The position numbers and the translations under genes were made by a program. Source: a bacterium (GTDB taxonomy: Bacteria; Krumholzibacteriota; Krumholzibacteriia; LZORAL124-64-63). Taken from it: a stretch of DNA of 64,000 bases. The notes beneath the pieces are model-generated. The model did no database searches. It had not been told where the DNA came from and worked only from the letters and a program-made list of their open reading frames with translations. The DNA lies in contig JADJCK010000009.1 in NCBI GenBank assembly GCA_016703265.1, positions 1 through 64,000 on the forward strand, read 5' to 3'. Below are positions 28,201-36,194 of the stretch, in pieces. Position 1 is the first letter of the stretch, and every line of letters begins with the position of its first letter.

Positions 28201-29540
28201 ACCCGGCCAGTGCCCAGATCGTCAACTTCGCGTTCAACTACGCGGCGCTGACGGACCAGGCCGAGGCAGCCGAGTTGCTGCAGAACACCGCGCTGTTCCT
28301 GACGACGCCCGAACTCGGCGGAACCGCGAGCATCTCGGGCGAGGTCACGGTGCTGGGCGGCTCGAACGGCGGCGTGCTGATCACCGCGAACCCGGGCGGG
28401 TTCACGGCGACGACGGCGTTCGACGGCACCTACACCATCAGCGGCCTCTACGCGAACACGTACACGGTGACGGCGACGCTGGCCGGCTACGGCTCGGCGC
28501 CGCAGATGGTCACGCTGGCCGCGGGGCAGCACGCGACCGACGTGAACTTCGGCCTGGCACCCATTACCGAGTTCTCGTACTGCGCCAGCCCCAGCCTGGC
28601 CATTCCCGACAACAACCCGACCGGCGTCTCCACGCAGTTGATGGTGACCGACGGCGACATCCTTGCCGGCATCACCTGCTCGGTGAACGTCACGCACACC
28701 TGGAAGGGCGACCTCGTGCTCGAACTGACGTCGCCGCTGGGCACCACCGTCCGCCTGCACAACCGGACGGGCGGCTCCACGGACAACATCGTCGCGCACT
28801 TCGGCGTCGACACGGCCGTGGACGGCCCGGGTACGCTGGCCGACTTCGCCGGCCAGTTCCCCATCGGCATGTGGACGCTGCACCTGGTCGATGCCGCCGG
28901 TTCGGACACCGGCACCCTGAACAGCTGGTGCCTGAACACGAAGGTCACCAGCTATGTGGTGGCCAACGAGGTGCCCAACGTGACCGTGGCCGTCAACGGC
29001 GGCCGCCCGCAGTTGAGCTGGAACGTCGCGCCCGGCATGGCCGACGGCTTCAATGTCTACCGCCGGACCCAGGCCGGGATCCGGACGCGCCTCAACGATT
29101 CGCTGGTGATGGCCAGTGACGGCCGCGTCGAGTTCGTGGACCAGTCCGCGGACTTCGCCGTGGGCACGGCGCTGTTCTACAGTGTCGGCGTGGTGCGCGG
29201 CGGATCCGAGATCGCGGTCGGAACCGAGATCGAGTACCGTGTGGGAGCCGGGTCGCTGCCGACGGCGTTCGCGCTCTACGGCAACTACCCGAATCCGTTC
29301 AACCCGTTGACGACCATCAAGTTCGACCTGCCGCGCGACGGCCATGTGGCGCTGCGGATCTATGACCTGAGTGGCCGTGCGGTCCGCACGCTGGCTGACG
29401 ACAACCTCGTTCGCGCCACCCACACCTACCAGTGGGACGGCACGGACGACGCCGGTCATCGCCTGGCCAGCGGCGTCTACTATTATCGCGTCGATACCGA
29501 CACCCAGTCGGCTACCGGCAAGATGATGCTGGTGAAGTAG
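25260..29540 (+). CDS. Secreted fungalysin/thermolysin-like metalloprotease, multidomain
   Basis: 1,426 residues. Signal peptide, then an FTP-like propeptide (SKLVNTHRVPMSGTPEEI ... DHVWMQAYAGDIPVRGGYVV). The zinc protease domain follows with H413-E-Y-G-H417 (VVHEYGHAIHND) and the downstream glutamate motif GAISEGFGDYLGAALG, as in M36 fungalysins and M4 thermolysin relatives. After the catalytic part come Ig-like beta domains (600-780), an unusual segment with IIDDDVVAQADEKYDDSKG and LLLEGGEVAYDA that resembles a Rossmann-like stand-alone domain, a carboxypeptidase-regulatory-like repeat (TAFDGTYTISGLYANTYTV), a proprotein-convertase P domain (ITCSVNVTHTWKGDLVLEL) and the FlgD-like module ending MMLVK. 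It should act extracellularly on protein. The catalytic motifs are intact. Confidence 0.92.
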   Translation: MSLRQLFILMTLGCLIGATAMAATPDYATLGVTNGQDLGTTVHRHANGGASKLVNTHRVPMSGTPEEIAARFVAENAQTLFDAPAASDKAGDVQVGNLTFKLVRVTSSMSGDHVWMQAYAGDIPVRGGYVVTHLTHDGQVLFVTNELGDVGFELAASAVSLDRASALAAAARIIGGDGLTRVEPKADLVVLREGNRGRLAWRTETATYNPYGDWEIMVDAANGAEISRRDLIICLKPEEKPASINPPTAPMTPDPMNLGGAKGAKAIGTGLAFIANPLNNHADRYGWRDGNAIIDTARDAVSLTNLSGSGLLAGPWVEVFNTDAPRANEPTLTYNYSALLANGHFQEVNVYYHINYWQEYMQSLGILNARDRVTNCYAHQGEDDNSDYSPSQDRIRYGDGGVDDSDDGEIVVHEYGHAIHNDIVPGFVYAGESGAISEGFGDYLGAALGNNPLVGEWDATAYNAGPPPFLRRTDTTKHYPEDIVNQVHSDGEIISAAWWDLRNLVGPTVGDRLVIEGMFYTGTSATFQDYADGIVAADQALYAGAHVGYIYQAFGGRGIGPTYLLNFTHAQQGDTEDLFGPYHLVTTITHTSPITAPDAVKLHYRYGNAGAFTEVVMNPTGGFDEWAGDLPGPGAIGTVEYYLSVVDASGIAASLPASAPAAVLSFAVGPDSQAPVITHNAITDKPLLVWPAVVNATITDNGAISSATVSYTLNGVSQPALAMASMGGNLFSATFPEAAAGLVAGDEFTYSITAVDGSSMANTTVNGPHTFQIIDALGVVLIIDDDVVAQADEKYDDSKGALPVHVRDEASKGAAANAMASVLTTAGWVVYQEPAATSDPATWPGYSFIISSSGANTSPVAGAPYRAALEAYVAAGGKLLLEGGEVAYDAISSPGYPTFKTNVVHGTTWNSDSAGPLVVRAGMATHPIMSLPFTVASPLAISYTGYGDEDAYVAAADAYVVMGTTNYPNSAGIAVYDNTPDPASAQIVNFAFNYAALTDQAEAAELLQNTALFLTTPELGGTASISGEVTVLGGSNGGVLITANPGGFTATTAFDGTYTISGLYANTYTVTATLAGYGSAPQMVTLAAGQHATDVNFGLAPITEFSYCASPSLAIPDNNPTGVSTQLMVTDGDILAGITCSVNVTHTWKGDLVLELTSPLGTTVRLHNRTGGSTDNIVAHFGVDTAVDGPGTLADFAGQFPIGMWTLHLVDAAGSDTGTLNSWCLNTKVTSYVVANEVPNVTVAVNGGRPQLSWNVAPGMADGFNVYRRTQAGIRTRLNDSLVMASDGRVEFVDQSADFAVGTALFYSVGVVRGGSEIAVGTEIEYRVGAGSLPTAFALYGNYPNPFNPLTTIKFDLPRDGHVALRIYDLSGRAVRTLADDNLVRATHTYQWDGTDDAGHRLASGVYYYRVDTDTQSATGKMMLVK

Positions 29541-29560
29541 AGAGCAGACAGCCATCGTTC

Positions 29561-29599
29561 GGTGCGGCGGCCCGGCCACGGAGCCGGGTCGCCGCCACC
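29561..29599 (+). terminator. Long GC hairpin after the protease gene
   Basis: GGTGCGGCGGCCCGGC (29561-29576) pairs with 29583-29599 apart from one bulge and one mismatch, 20 bases after the stop. No T run follows, so termination is only probable. Confidence 0.4.
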
Positions 29600-29676
29600 G
29601 ACGAAGCATTCATCGACGACAACGGGCCGCTGACCGCGCCGCGGACGGCGGCCCTTCTCTCCGGGGGGATTGAGTC

Positions 29677-31365
29677 ATGTTCCGATCGTCGCCCGCGGTT
29701 CGCCGCATAGCCTTCGCAGCCTTCGTGGCCACTGTTTGCCCGGCACTTCTGGCACCCGCCGTTTCATCGGCTGCCGGAGTCGCTTTCCTGCCCGGCGCCA
29801 CCCGCGAGGCGGCGCCGGTCGGTGGATCCGACCTTTCGGTGCTCGTACGGGAGCTGCCCGAGGGACTGCTGGTGACCGACCGCCTGGCGCCCGGCGCCGG
29901 GAACCGCTTCGGCACGCCGTTCACGGCGAAGTCCGCGGGTTCCGAATGGTACCTGATCCAGCCGAAGGGCCATCGGCATCCGGCGGCCGAGATCGAGGCC
30001 CAGCTGGAAGGCATCGCCCACATCCACCTGGCCACCGGGTCGGCCTGGGTGATCGAAGTGCCGGCGGAAAACCTCCGCGACTTCGCCCACCTCGACCTGT
30101 GCCGCGAGCGCCTGCCCCTGGAGGCGCCGCCTGCCGGCTGGGATCGCGTGCGTTCGCGGCCCGTCATGCCGTCCGCTGCCAAGGATGCGGCGCAGAAGGC
30201 GGCGTTCGTCGACATGATCAGCCAGCCCGCCATCTTCCAGACCATCCAGGAGATCAGCGGCGCGGCCCTGTTCTGGCACAACGGTGCACTGCAGTCGGTC
30301 AACAACCGGCACATCAGCTCGGCCAAGCACACGCTGGCCGCCGACTACATGGCCGCCAAGCTGGCCGCGCTGGGCTACACGGTCACGTTCGAGTCCTTCA
30401 CGCAGGGCGGTTACGCCTGCCGCAACATCGTCGCGACGAAGCTCGGCACGGTGACACCGTCCGAGTACGTGATCGTGGGCGGGCACTACGACTCGATTTC
30501 CCAGAGCACCAGCACCTCCGCACCGGGCGCCGAGGACAACGGCTCCGGCACGGCGCTGGTCCTGGAGCTGGCCCGCATCGCCGCCCCGCGTGACTTCGAA
30601 CGCTCGATCCAGTTCGTCCTGTTCGACGCCGAGGAGCAGGGCCTGATTGGCAGCCAGCGCTTCGTCAACACCGCGGTGTCGCAGGGTCGCGATATCGTCG
30701 CCGCGATCATCCACGACATGGTCGCGTACTACAGCGCCAACTATGCCATGCGCATCGAGGGCGAGACGCCCTGGGAATGGCTGATGACGATCATGGCCGG
30801 CAATGTCGACGCCTTCACCGACATCGGGAGGCAAAAGGACTACTACAGCTGGGGCAGCGATCACGTTCCATTCCAGGACGCCGGCATCCCGGCCTTCCTG
30901 TCCATCGACTACGACTACGACAGCTACGCCCCCTACCACCGCACGACCGACACCTGGGCCGCCATCACGGCCACGGCGCCCATCGCCACGCAGATCGCGC
31001 GCGCGGACGCGGCCACCCTGGCCGACGTTGCCGGGCTGCTGCCCGACTACGTGGCCGGGACGGGCGACGTGCCGGCCGGCGCCCGGCCCGTGCTGAGCGC
31101 GGCGCCGAACCCGTTCAATCCGCGTGTCGAAATCTCGTTCTCCCTGCGGGAACCGGCGAACGCGGCCCGCCTGGCCGTGTACGACCTGGCCGGACGCCAG
31201 GTGCGCGAGCTGGCCGGCGGATCGCTGGACGCCGGTGCGCACGCGTTCACCTGGGACGGCCTCGACGATGCGGGCCGGTCGCAGTCCAGCGGCAGCTACG
31301 TGTGCCGCCTCGAGCTGGGCAACGGCGGCGAGCCGGCGAGCGTGAAGCTCAACCTCGTCCGGTAG
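29677..31365 (+). CDS. Secreted M28-family aminopeptidase with sorting domain
   Basis: 562 residues. Signal peptide (FAAFVATVCPALLAPAVSSA), an N-terminal domain to residue 190, then the M28 zinc peptidase fold with all expected metal ligands: H270 (VGGHYDSIS), D287 (GAEDNGSGTAL), E319-E320 (LFDAEEQGLIG), D in IIHDMVAYY and H in YAPYHRTTDTW. The FlgD-like module closes the protein (APNPFNPRVEISFSL ... LNLVR). It would trim peptides released by the large protease just upstream; the two genes are 136 bases apart and co-oriented. ATG at 29677 begins the signal peptide. Confidence 0.92.
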   Translation: MFRSSPAVRRIAFAAFVATVCPALLAPAVSSAAGVAFLPGATREAAPVGGSDLSVLVRELPEGLLVTDRLAPGAGNRFGTPFTAKSAGSEWYLIQPKGHRHPAAEIEAQLEGIAHIHLATGSAWVIEVPAENLRDFAHLDLCRERLPLEAPPAGWDRVRSRPVMPSAAKDAAQKAAFVDMISQPAIFQTIQEISGAALFWHNGALQSVNNRHISSAKHTLAADYMAAKLAALGYTVTFESFTQGGYACRNIVATKLGTVTPSEYVIVGGHYDSISQSTSTSAPGAEDNGSGTALVLELARIAAPRDFERSIQFVLFDAEEQGLIGSQRFVNTAVSQGRDIVAAIIHDMVAYYSANYAMRIEGETPWEWLMTIMAGNVDAFTDIGRQKDYYSWGSDHVPFQDAGIPAFLSIDYDYDSYAPYHRTTDTWAAITATAPIATQIARADAATLADVAGLLPDYVAGTGDVPAGARPVLSAAPNPFNPRVEISFSLREPANAARLAVYDLAGRQVRELAGGSLDAGAHAFTWDGLDDAGRSQSSGSYVCRLELGNGGEPASVKLNLVR

Positions 31366-31382
31366 CTGCCTGCCGATGTCGG

Positions 31383-31423
31383 CCGCCGGCCGGACCGCGG
31401 TGTTGATCCGCGGCGGCCGGCGG
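31383..31423 (+). terminator. Strong GC hairpin overlapping the next promoter
   Basis: CCGCCGGCCGGACCGCGG (31383-31400) pairs with CCGCGGCGGCCGGCGG (31408-31423) apart from small bulges, leaving TGTTGAT as the loop. It is 18 bases after the M28 stop, so it can terminate that gene, and its loop contains the start of the -35 of the next promoter. Confidence 0.45.
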
Positions 31424-31431
31424 TCTAGACT
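31403..31431 (+). promoter_or_regulatory. Promoter of the exported 245-residue protein
   Basis: TTGATC (31403-31408), a 17-base spacer and TAGACT (31426-31431). The ATG at 31469 follows 38 bases later with AAGGAG six bases before it. Confidence 0.5.
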
Positions 31432-31468
31432 CCCCGCCGAAGTCCCGATTCCCCCCAAGGAGATGGTA

Positions 31469-32206
31469 ATGAGAAAAGCACTGCCACTCATGATCCTGCT
31501 GATGCTGGCCGTCCCGGCGCTGCTCCTGGCCGACGGAGGCCAGGACGACCCCGTGACGCGCAACGAAGCGCTCGCGCTCAAGACGAGCGTCAAGGCCGTG
31601 GTCGACGCGCTGGGTGCCCCTCCCGCCGGTTATGCCAAGTCGAAGGAGGAGTTCGATCTCCCCACGTCGATGGGCATCGACAAGTCGTCGGGTGTCTTCT
31701 ACCTGACGCAGACCCGCGGTGAGTTCGAGTTCACCAGCGGCAAGAGCGGCGAGCAGCTTGCGCAGGAGTACCAGACGAAGATGATGGCCGCCCAGTCCAA
31801 GGGCGACTTCGCCGAGATCCAGCGGCTGACCACCGAGATGCAGACCACGATGATGTCGGCCATGGGCGCGGAGATGTCGAAGGTGCAGGTCAATGTGATC
31901 CTGAACACCAACCCGCACCAGAAGATCGACCCCGAGGGTGTCATCTGGGAAGCGCCCGGCGCCATCGCGCTGCGCACCGAGAGCTCCGACAACAACACGC
32001 ACCTGATGCTCGCCTTCGACCCGAAGGCGCTCGCGGACACCCAGACGGTCTCGCTGGTGGACCTGGGCGAGGGACTCCACGCGGCGGCCAAACAGAAGAC
32101 TGCGGTGCGCACGATCGTGGTCGAGCTCCAGGGCCCCGAAGCCGTCGTCACCGAGTGGGCGAAGGGCGTCGACAAGGCGAAGATCCTGGCGCTGATCGGC
32201 GAATAG
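31469..32206 (+). CDS. Exported protein of unknown function
   Basis: 245 residues with a signal peptide (ALPLMILLMLAVPALLLADG) and no other membrane segment. I chose the ATG at 31469, not the ATG six bases earlier, because AAGGAG is then correctly spaced. The mature part is rich in methionine and charged residues (AQSKGDFAEIQRLTTEMQTTMMSAMGAEMS) and suggests a soluble periplasmic alpha/beta protein. I recognise no family and no catalytic motif. It has its own promoter and terminator, so it is probably monocistronic. Confidence 0.7.
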   Translation: MRKALPLMILLMLAVPALLLADGGQDDPVTRNEALALKTSVKAVVDALGAPPAGYAKSKEEFDLPTSMGIDKSSGVFYLTQTRGEFEFTSGKSGEQLAQEYQTKMMAAQSKGDFAEIQRLTTEMQTTMMSAMGAEMSKVQVNVILNTNPHQKIDPEGVIWEAPGAIALRTESSDNNTHLMLAFDPKALADTQTVSLVDLGEGLHAAAKQKTAVRTIVVELQGPEAVVTEWAKGVDKAKILALIGE

Positions 32207-32230
32207 CCGCCGCGCAGGCGAGATATGGAG

Positions 32231-32259
32231 CGGCCCCCGGGAGCAATGCCCGGGGGCCG
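32231..32259 (+). terminator. Hairpin terminator
   Basis: CGGCCCCCGGG (32231-32241) pairs perfectly with CCCGGGGGCCG (32249-32259) around a seven-base loop, 24 bases after a stop. Only a weak T stretch (CGTCGCTTAT) follows. Confidence 0.6.
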
Positions 32260-32402
32260 CGTCGCTTATGGGGCGCCCGCCCCTTCGGCAAGGCGGCGGC
32301 CCCGGGCACGTTCGGGTTTCCGCAGCGCCGGCCCATCTGTTACATTCGTAACCGCTTCCCGCGTACCCCCCGACAACGGCACGCAACCCTTTGGAGACGA
32401 CG

Positions 32403-34481
32403 ATGCGATCGAGATTGGCCGCCCTGCTGGCGCTGGTGTTCCTGGCGTCCCTGGCCGCGACGGCGTGCGCCCAGGCCGACGACCCCAACCTCTGGCTCGA
32501 GGAAGTCGACGGCAAGAAGGCCCTCGAATGGGTCAAGGAGCGCAGCGCGAAGGATACCGCCGAACTCGAGGCGGTGCCCGTGTTCGAACCCATCCACGCG
32601 CGCCTGCTGGAGATCTACAACGACCGCGCGCGCATTCCCGGCGTGAACTTCGAGGGCGGCTGGCTCTACAACTTCTGGCAGGACGCCGAGCACGTCCGCG
32701 GCATCTGGCGCCGCACGTTCCTCGACGAGTACCTGAAGGACAGCCCGTCGTGGGACGTGGTGCTCGACCTCGATGCGCTGGCGAAAGCCGAGGGCGAGAA
32801 CTGGGTCTGGCAGGGCGCCGACTTCCTGCAGCCGGCCGGCCGGCTGTGCCTGGTGACGCTGTCGCGCGGCGGCGGCGACGCCGCGGTGGTGCGCGAGTTC
32901 GACACCGTGGCCAAGGCTTTCGTCGAGGGCGGCTTCGCCCTGCCCGAGGCCAAGTCCCAGGCCTCCTGGAAGGATGAGGACACACTGTGGGTGGGCACCG
33001 ACTTCGGTCCCGGTTCGCTCACCGACTCGGGCTACCCGCGCCTGGTCAAGATGTGGCGTCGCGGCACCCCGCTGACGAGCGCCGTCACGGTGTTCGAGGG
33101 CGAGCAGACCGATGTCTCGGTGGGCGGCTACACCGCCGTGACCCCCGAGGGGACCTACGACATCATCAACCGCACGCCGGAGTTCTTCCGCGGCCTGACG
33201 TATCTCCGGCTGGACGGGCACCTGGTCAGGGTGGATATCCCCGCTGACGCCGAGTTCCAGGGCTTCTTCAAGGGCCAGATGCTGGTCTCGCTGCGCACCG
33301 ACTGGACTGTCGGCGGACACACCTGGCCGCAGGACGCGCTCCTGGCGATCGGCGTCGAGGACTTCCTGGCCGGCGACCGCGACTTCACGCAGCTGTTCAC
33401 CCCGGGCGAGCGCGTCTCGCTGGGCGGCGTCAGCACCACGCGCAACCACCTGCTGCTGTCCACGCTGGACAACGTGAGCAGCCGCCTCTATCGCCTGACC
33501 CTGTCCGAAGGCAAGTGGCTCCGCGAGGAGATCGCCCTGCCGGGCCTCGGCACGGGCGGCCCCGGCGCCACCAGCGATGACCACGACACGTTCTTCGTCA
33601 GCTACAACGACTTCCTCACGCCGTCGAGCCAGTACCTGGCGGAGCCGGGCCAGGCCCTCCGCCGCGTCAAGACGATGCCGACGCACTTCGACGCGACCGG
33701 GATGAAGGTCGAGCAGTACGAAGCCACGTCGAAGGACGGCACGAAGATCCCCTACTTCATCTTCATGCCGAAGGACTACACGGCCAATGGTGCCAACCCG
33801 ACGGTGCTCTACGGCTACGGCGGCTTCGAGGTGTCGATGCGCCCCGGCTACTCGGGCACCACCGGCGACGCCTGGGTGGCGCGCGGCGGCGTGTACGTGC
33901 TGGCCAACATCCGCGGCGGCGGCGAGTTCGGGCCGCGCTGGCACCAGGCCGCGGTCCAGGAGAACCACCAGAACACCTTCGATGACTTCATCGCCGTGGC
34001 GGAGGACCTGATCGCGCGCAAGGTCACCTCGCCCGCGCACCTCGGCATCATGGGCGGCTCCAACGGCGGCCTGCTCGTGGGCGCCACGTTCACGCAGCGG
34101 CCCGAGCTGTTCAACGCGGTCGTCTGCCAGGTGCCCCTGCTCGACATGAAGCGCTACAACAAGCTGCTGGCCGGCGCGAGCTGGATGGAGGAGTACGGCA
34201 ACCCCGACACCGCCGACTGGGACTTCATGCAGAAGTGGTCGCCGTACCAGAACCTGGACAAGTCGAAGACCTACCCGAAGGTGTTCTTCAACACCTCCAC
34301 CCGCGACGACCGCGTGCACCCGGGCCACGCCCGCAAGATGGTCAAGCGCATGACCGACATGGGCAAGCCCGTCTACTACTACGAGAACACCGAGGGCGGG
34401 CACGGCGCCGCCGCGAACCTGAACCAGCGGGCCTACATGTGGGCGCTGACCTATTCCTACCTCTGGAAGATGCTGAAGTAG
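32403..34481 (+). CDS. Exported prolyl oligopeptidase, S9A family
   Basis: 692 residues. Cleaves short peptides after proline. Signal peptide (ALLALVFLASLAATACAQA), then the N-terminal segment DDPNLWLEEVDGKKALEWV, typical of S9A, the beta-propeller gate (residues 90-430) and the alpha/beta-hydrolase domain with the triad S553 (MGGSNGGLLVG), D635 (STRDDRVHPGHA) and H667 (NTEGGHGAA). Typical GYGGFEVSM and RGGGEFGPRWHQAA stretches are intact. The ATG at 32403 is preferred to a TTG 12 bases upstream, which lies in the ribosome site TTGGAG. It complements the secreted proteases upstream. Confidence 0.95.
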   Translation: MRSRLAALLALVFLASLAATACAQADDPNLWLEEVDGKKALEWVKERSAKDTAELEAVPVFEPIHARLLEIYNDRARIPGVNFEGGWLYNFWQDAEHVRGIWRRTFLDEYLKDSPSWDVVLDLDALAKAEGENWVWQGADFLQPAGRLCLVTLSRGGGDAAVVREFDTVAKAFVEGGFALPEAKSQASWKDEDTLWVGTDFGPGSLTDSGYPRLVKMWRRGTPLTSAVTVFEGEQTDVSVGGYTAVTPEGTYDIINRTPEFFRGLTYLRLDGHLVRVDIPADAEFQGFFKGQMLVSLRTDWTVGGHTWPQDALLAIGVEDFLAGDRDFTQLFTPGERVSLGGVSTTRNHLLLSTLDNVSSRLYRLTLSEGKWLREEIALPGLGTGGPGATSDDHDTFFVSYNDFLTPSSQYLAEPGQALRRVKTMPTHFDATGMKVEQYEATSKDGTKIPYFIFMPKDYTANGANPTVLYGYGGFEVSMRPGYSGTTGDAWVARGGVYVLANIRGGGEFGPRWHQAAVQENHQNTFDDFIAVAEDLIARKVTSPAHLGIMGGSNGGLLVGATFTQRPELFNAVVCQVPLLDMKRYNKLLAGASWMEEYGNPDTADWDFMQKWSPYQNLDKSKTYPKVFFNTSTRDDRVHPGHARKMVKRMTDMGKPVYYYENTEGGHGAAANLNQRAYMWALTYSYLWKMLK

Positions 34482-34507
34482 GCGGCGAAACGCGGTTCGA
34501 ACGGACA

Positions 34508-34545
34508 GCGCCCCCCGGCCCCGGCGGTCGGGGGGCGCTTCTTTT
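34508..34545 (+). terminator. Rho-independent terminator
   Basis: GCGCCCCCCG (34508-34517) pairs perfectly with CGGGGGGCGC (34529-34538) and is followed by TTCTTTT. It is 26 bases after the prolyl oligopeptidase stop and is the best terminator in the window. Confidence 0.85.
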
Positions 34546-34583
34546 CGCCGGCTTCGGGACACGTCCGGCCCATGCGACGCGGG

Positions 34584-34613
34584 TCGACGCGGGCAAGCGC
34601 CCCGTGCTAGACT
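34584..34613 (+). promoter_or_regulatory. Promoter of the APC permease gene
   Basis: TCGACG (34584-34589), an 18-base spacer and TAGACT (34608-34613) with TG one base before it. The core TGCTAGACT resembles the other extended -10 elements of the window. The start codon is 50 bases downstream. Confidence 0.4.
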
Positions 34614-34662
34614 GCCCGCTCCCTGAAGCGCCCGGTCCCCCCTGCCCCGTGGAGTGCGGTCA

Positions 34663-36039
34663 ATGACCCGTCCCAATCCAGCCGCCCCGGCGCCGGTTTT
34701 GCCGCTGCGCCAGATCGGGCTCTATGCGGCAACCTGCATCACCGTGGGCAACATCATCGGCTCGGGCATCTTCCGCAGCCCCCACACGGTAGGCCAGCAC
34801 CTCGATTCGCTGACGCTGGTCCTGGCGGCCTGGATCCTGGGCGGCGCCCTGTCGCTGTGCGGCTCGCTGGTGCTGGCCGAGCTGGCGGTGGCGCGCCCGA
34901 AGACCGGCGGCCTCTACGTCTTCATCCGCGAGGGCTTCGGCGACGCCTTCGGGTTCGTGTTCGGCTGGGCCAACCTGTGGGTGATCAAGCCGACGCTGAT
35001 CGCCTCGGTCACAAGCGTCTTCGCGCTCTACTTCTGCCAGGCCGCCGGGCTGCCCGGGGCTGCGGCGTTGCCGGTGGGCATCGCCGCCATCCTGCTGCTG
35101 ACGTTCGTCAACTGGCTGGGCGTGCGCGAGGGCGTGCGCACGCAGACCATCTTCACGACGCTGAAGGTGCTCGGCATCGCGGCGCTGTGCGTGTGCGCGT
35201 TCACGCTGCCGCACACCGGCCCCGGCGAGGACGCCCTCCGCGCGGTGGCCGAGGCGGGCCCGAACACGGGCCACCCCTCGCTGCTGCTGGGCCTGGTGCT
35301 GGCGATGATCCCGATCCTCTTCGCCTACGACGGCTGGACCGACTCGACGTACGTGGCCGGCGAGATCAAGGACCCGCGCCGCGCGCTGCCGTTCAGCATT
35401 CTGGGCGGCACGGTGCTGGTGATCGGCGTCTACGTGCTGACGAACCTCGCCTACTACACAGTGCTGTCGCCGGCCGAGGTCGCCGCCATCGAACCAGTCG
35501 GTTCGGAGACGATCGGCCGCATCCTCGGCACCTGGGGCCAGCAGGCGCTGGCGGTGCTCGTGGCCGTGTCCACGTTCGGCACGGCCAACGGCTCCATCCT
35601 GACCGGCCCGCGCGTGACGCAGGCGATGGCCGCCGACGGCCTGCTCTGGAAGCCGCTGGCCGCACTCGACCCCAAGCGCGCCACGCCCGCCCTGGCGCTG
35701 TGGCTGCAGGCGGGGCTGTCGTGCGTGTGGCTGTGGGCGTCCGGGAGCTTCGAGGATGTCTCGGGCTGGTTCGTGACGACGTCTTGGCTGTTCTACGCGC
35801 TGACGACGGCTGCGCTCTTCCGCCAGCGCGCGCGGGAGAAGCGCGAGGGCCGCCGCCTCTCGGACTACCGCACCTGGCTGTACCCGGTCACGCCGGTGCT
35901 GTTCATCCTGGTGACGGTGGCGCTGATCGGCAGCGACCTGCACGACCAGGGTTGGCGTGCGGCGGCGGGCGTGTTGATCGCGGCGCTGGGGTGGCCGGTG
36001 TACCTGGTGTTCTGGCGGCGGCGCGGCGCCGCGAGGTAG
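34663..36039 (+). CDS. APC-family amino acid permease
   Basis: 458 residues with about twelve membrane segments; imports or exchanges amino acids across the inner membrane. The first segment carries the APC signature TVGNIIGSGIFRSPHTVG, the unwound helix 1 that binds the substrate amino group. Helix 6 has ILFAYDGWTDSTYVAGEIKD and helix 8 FGTANGSILTGPRVTQAMA, as in the LAT-like group of the superfamily. The ATG at 34663 follows GTGGAG. Directly downstream of several peptidases, it probably takes up their products. Substrate not predictable. Confidence 0.9.
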   Translation: MTRPNPAAPAPVLPLRQIGLYAATCITVGNIIGSGIFRSPHTVGQHLDSLTLVLAAWILGGALSLCGSLVLAELAVARPKTGGLYVFIREGFGDAFGFVFGWANLWVIKPTLIASVTSVFALYFCQAAGLPGAAALPVGIAAILLLTFVNWLGVREGVRTQTIFTTLKVLGIAALCVCAFTLPHTGPGEDALRAVAEAGPNTGHPSLLLGLVLAMIPILFAYDGWTDSTYVAGEIKDPRRALPFSILGGTVLVIGVYVLTNLAYYTVLSPAEVAAIEPVGSETIGRILGTWGQQALAVLVAVSTFGTANGSILTGPRVTQAMAADGLLWKPLAALDPKRATPALALWLQAGLSCVWLWASGSFEDVSGWFVTTSWLFYALTTAALFRQRAREKREGRRLSDYRTWLYPVTPVLFILVTVALIGSDLHDQGWRAAAGVLIAALGWPVYLVFWRRRGAAR

Positions 36040-36107
36040 GTTCAGGCGTGCTCACGCCCGGGAAGTGACAGGGAGCAGCCAGTAGTTCAGCGACTTGCCT
36101 CTCCGAG

Positions 36108-36141
36108 GACCCCGGCCTGCAGCGGCCGGGGTCTCCTTCTT
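36108..36141 (+). terminator. Rho-independent terminator, possibly bidirectional
   Basis: GACCCCGGCC (36108-36117) pairs perfectly with GGCCGGGGTC (36124-36133) and is followed by TCCTTCTTG. It separates the permease from the convergent gene ending at 36195 and closes the gene-dense part of the window. Confidence 0.75.
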
Positions 36142-36194
36142 GTCCGCAAGCGGATTCACAAGCGTTGTCTGGTGGGACTATGCCCTGCTTGGGG

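Noticed and set aside
25275..29609. A 1,444-codon open frame on the minus strand opposite the M36/M4-like protease
   Set aside because: Its translation is arginine-, valine- and histidine-rich without domains and mirrors the codon pattern of the real gene. Such long antisense frames are expected in high-GC DNA.
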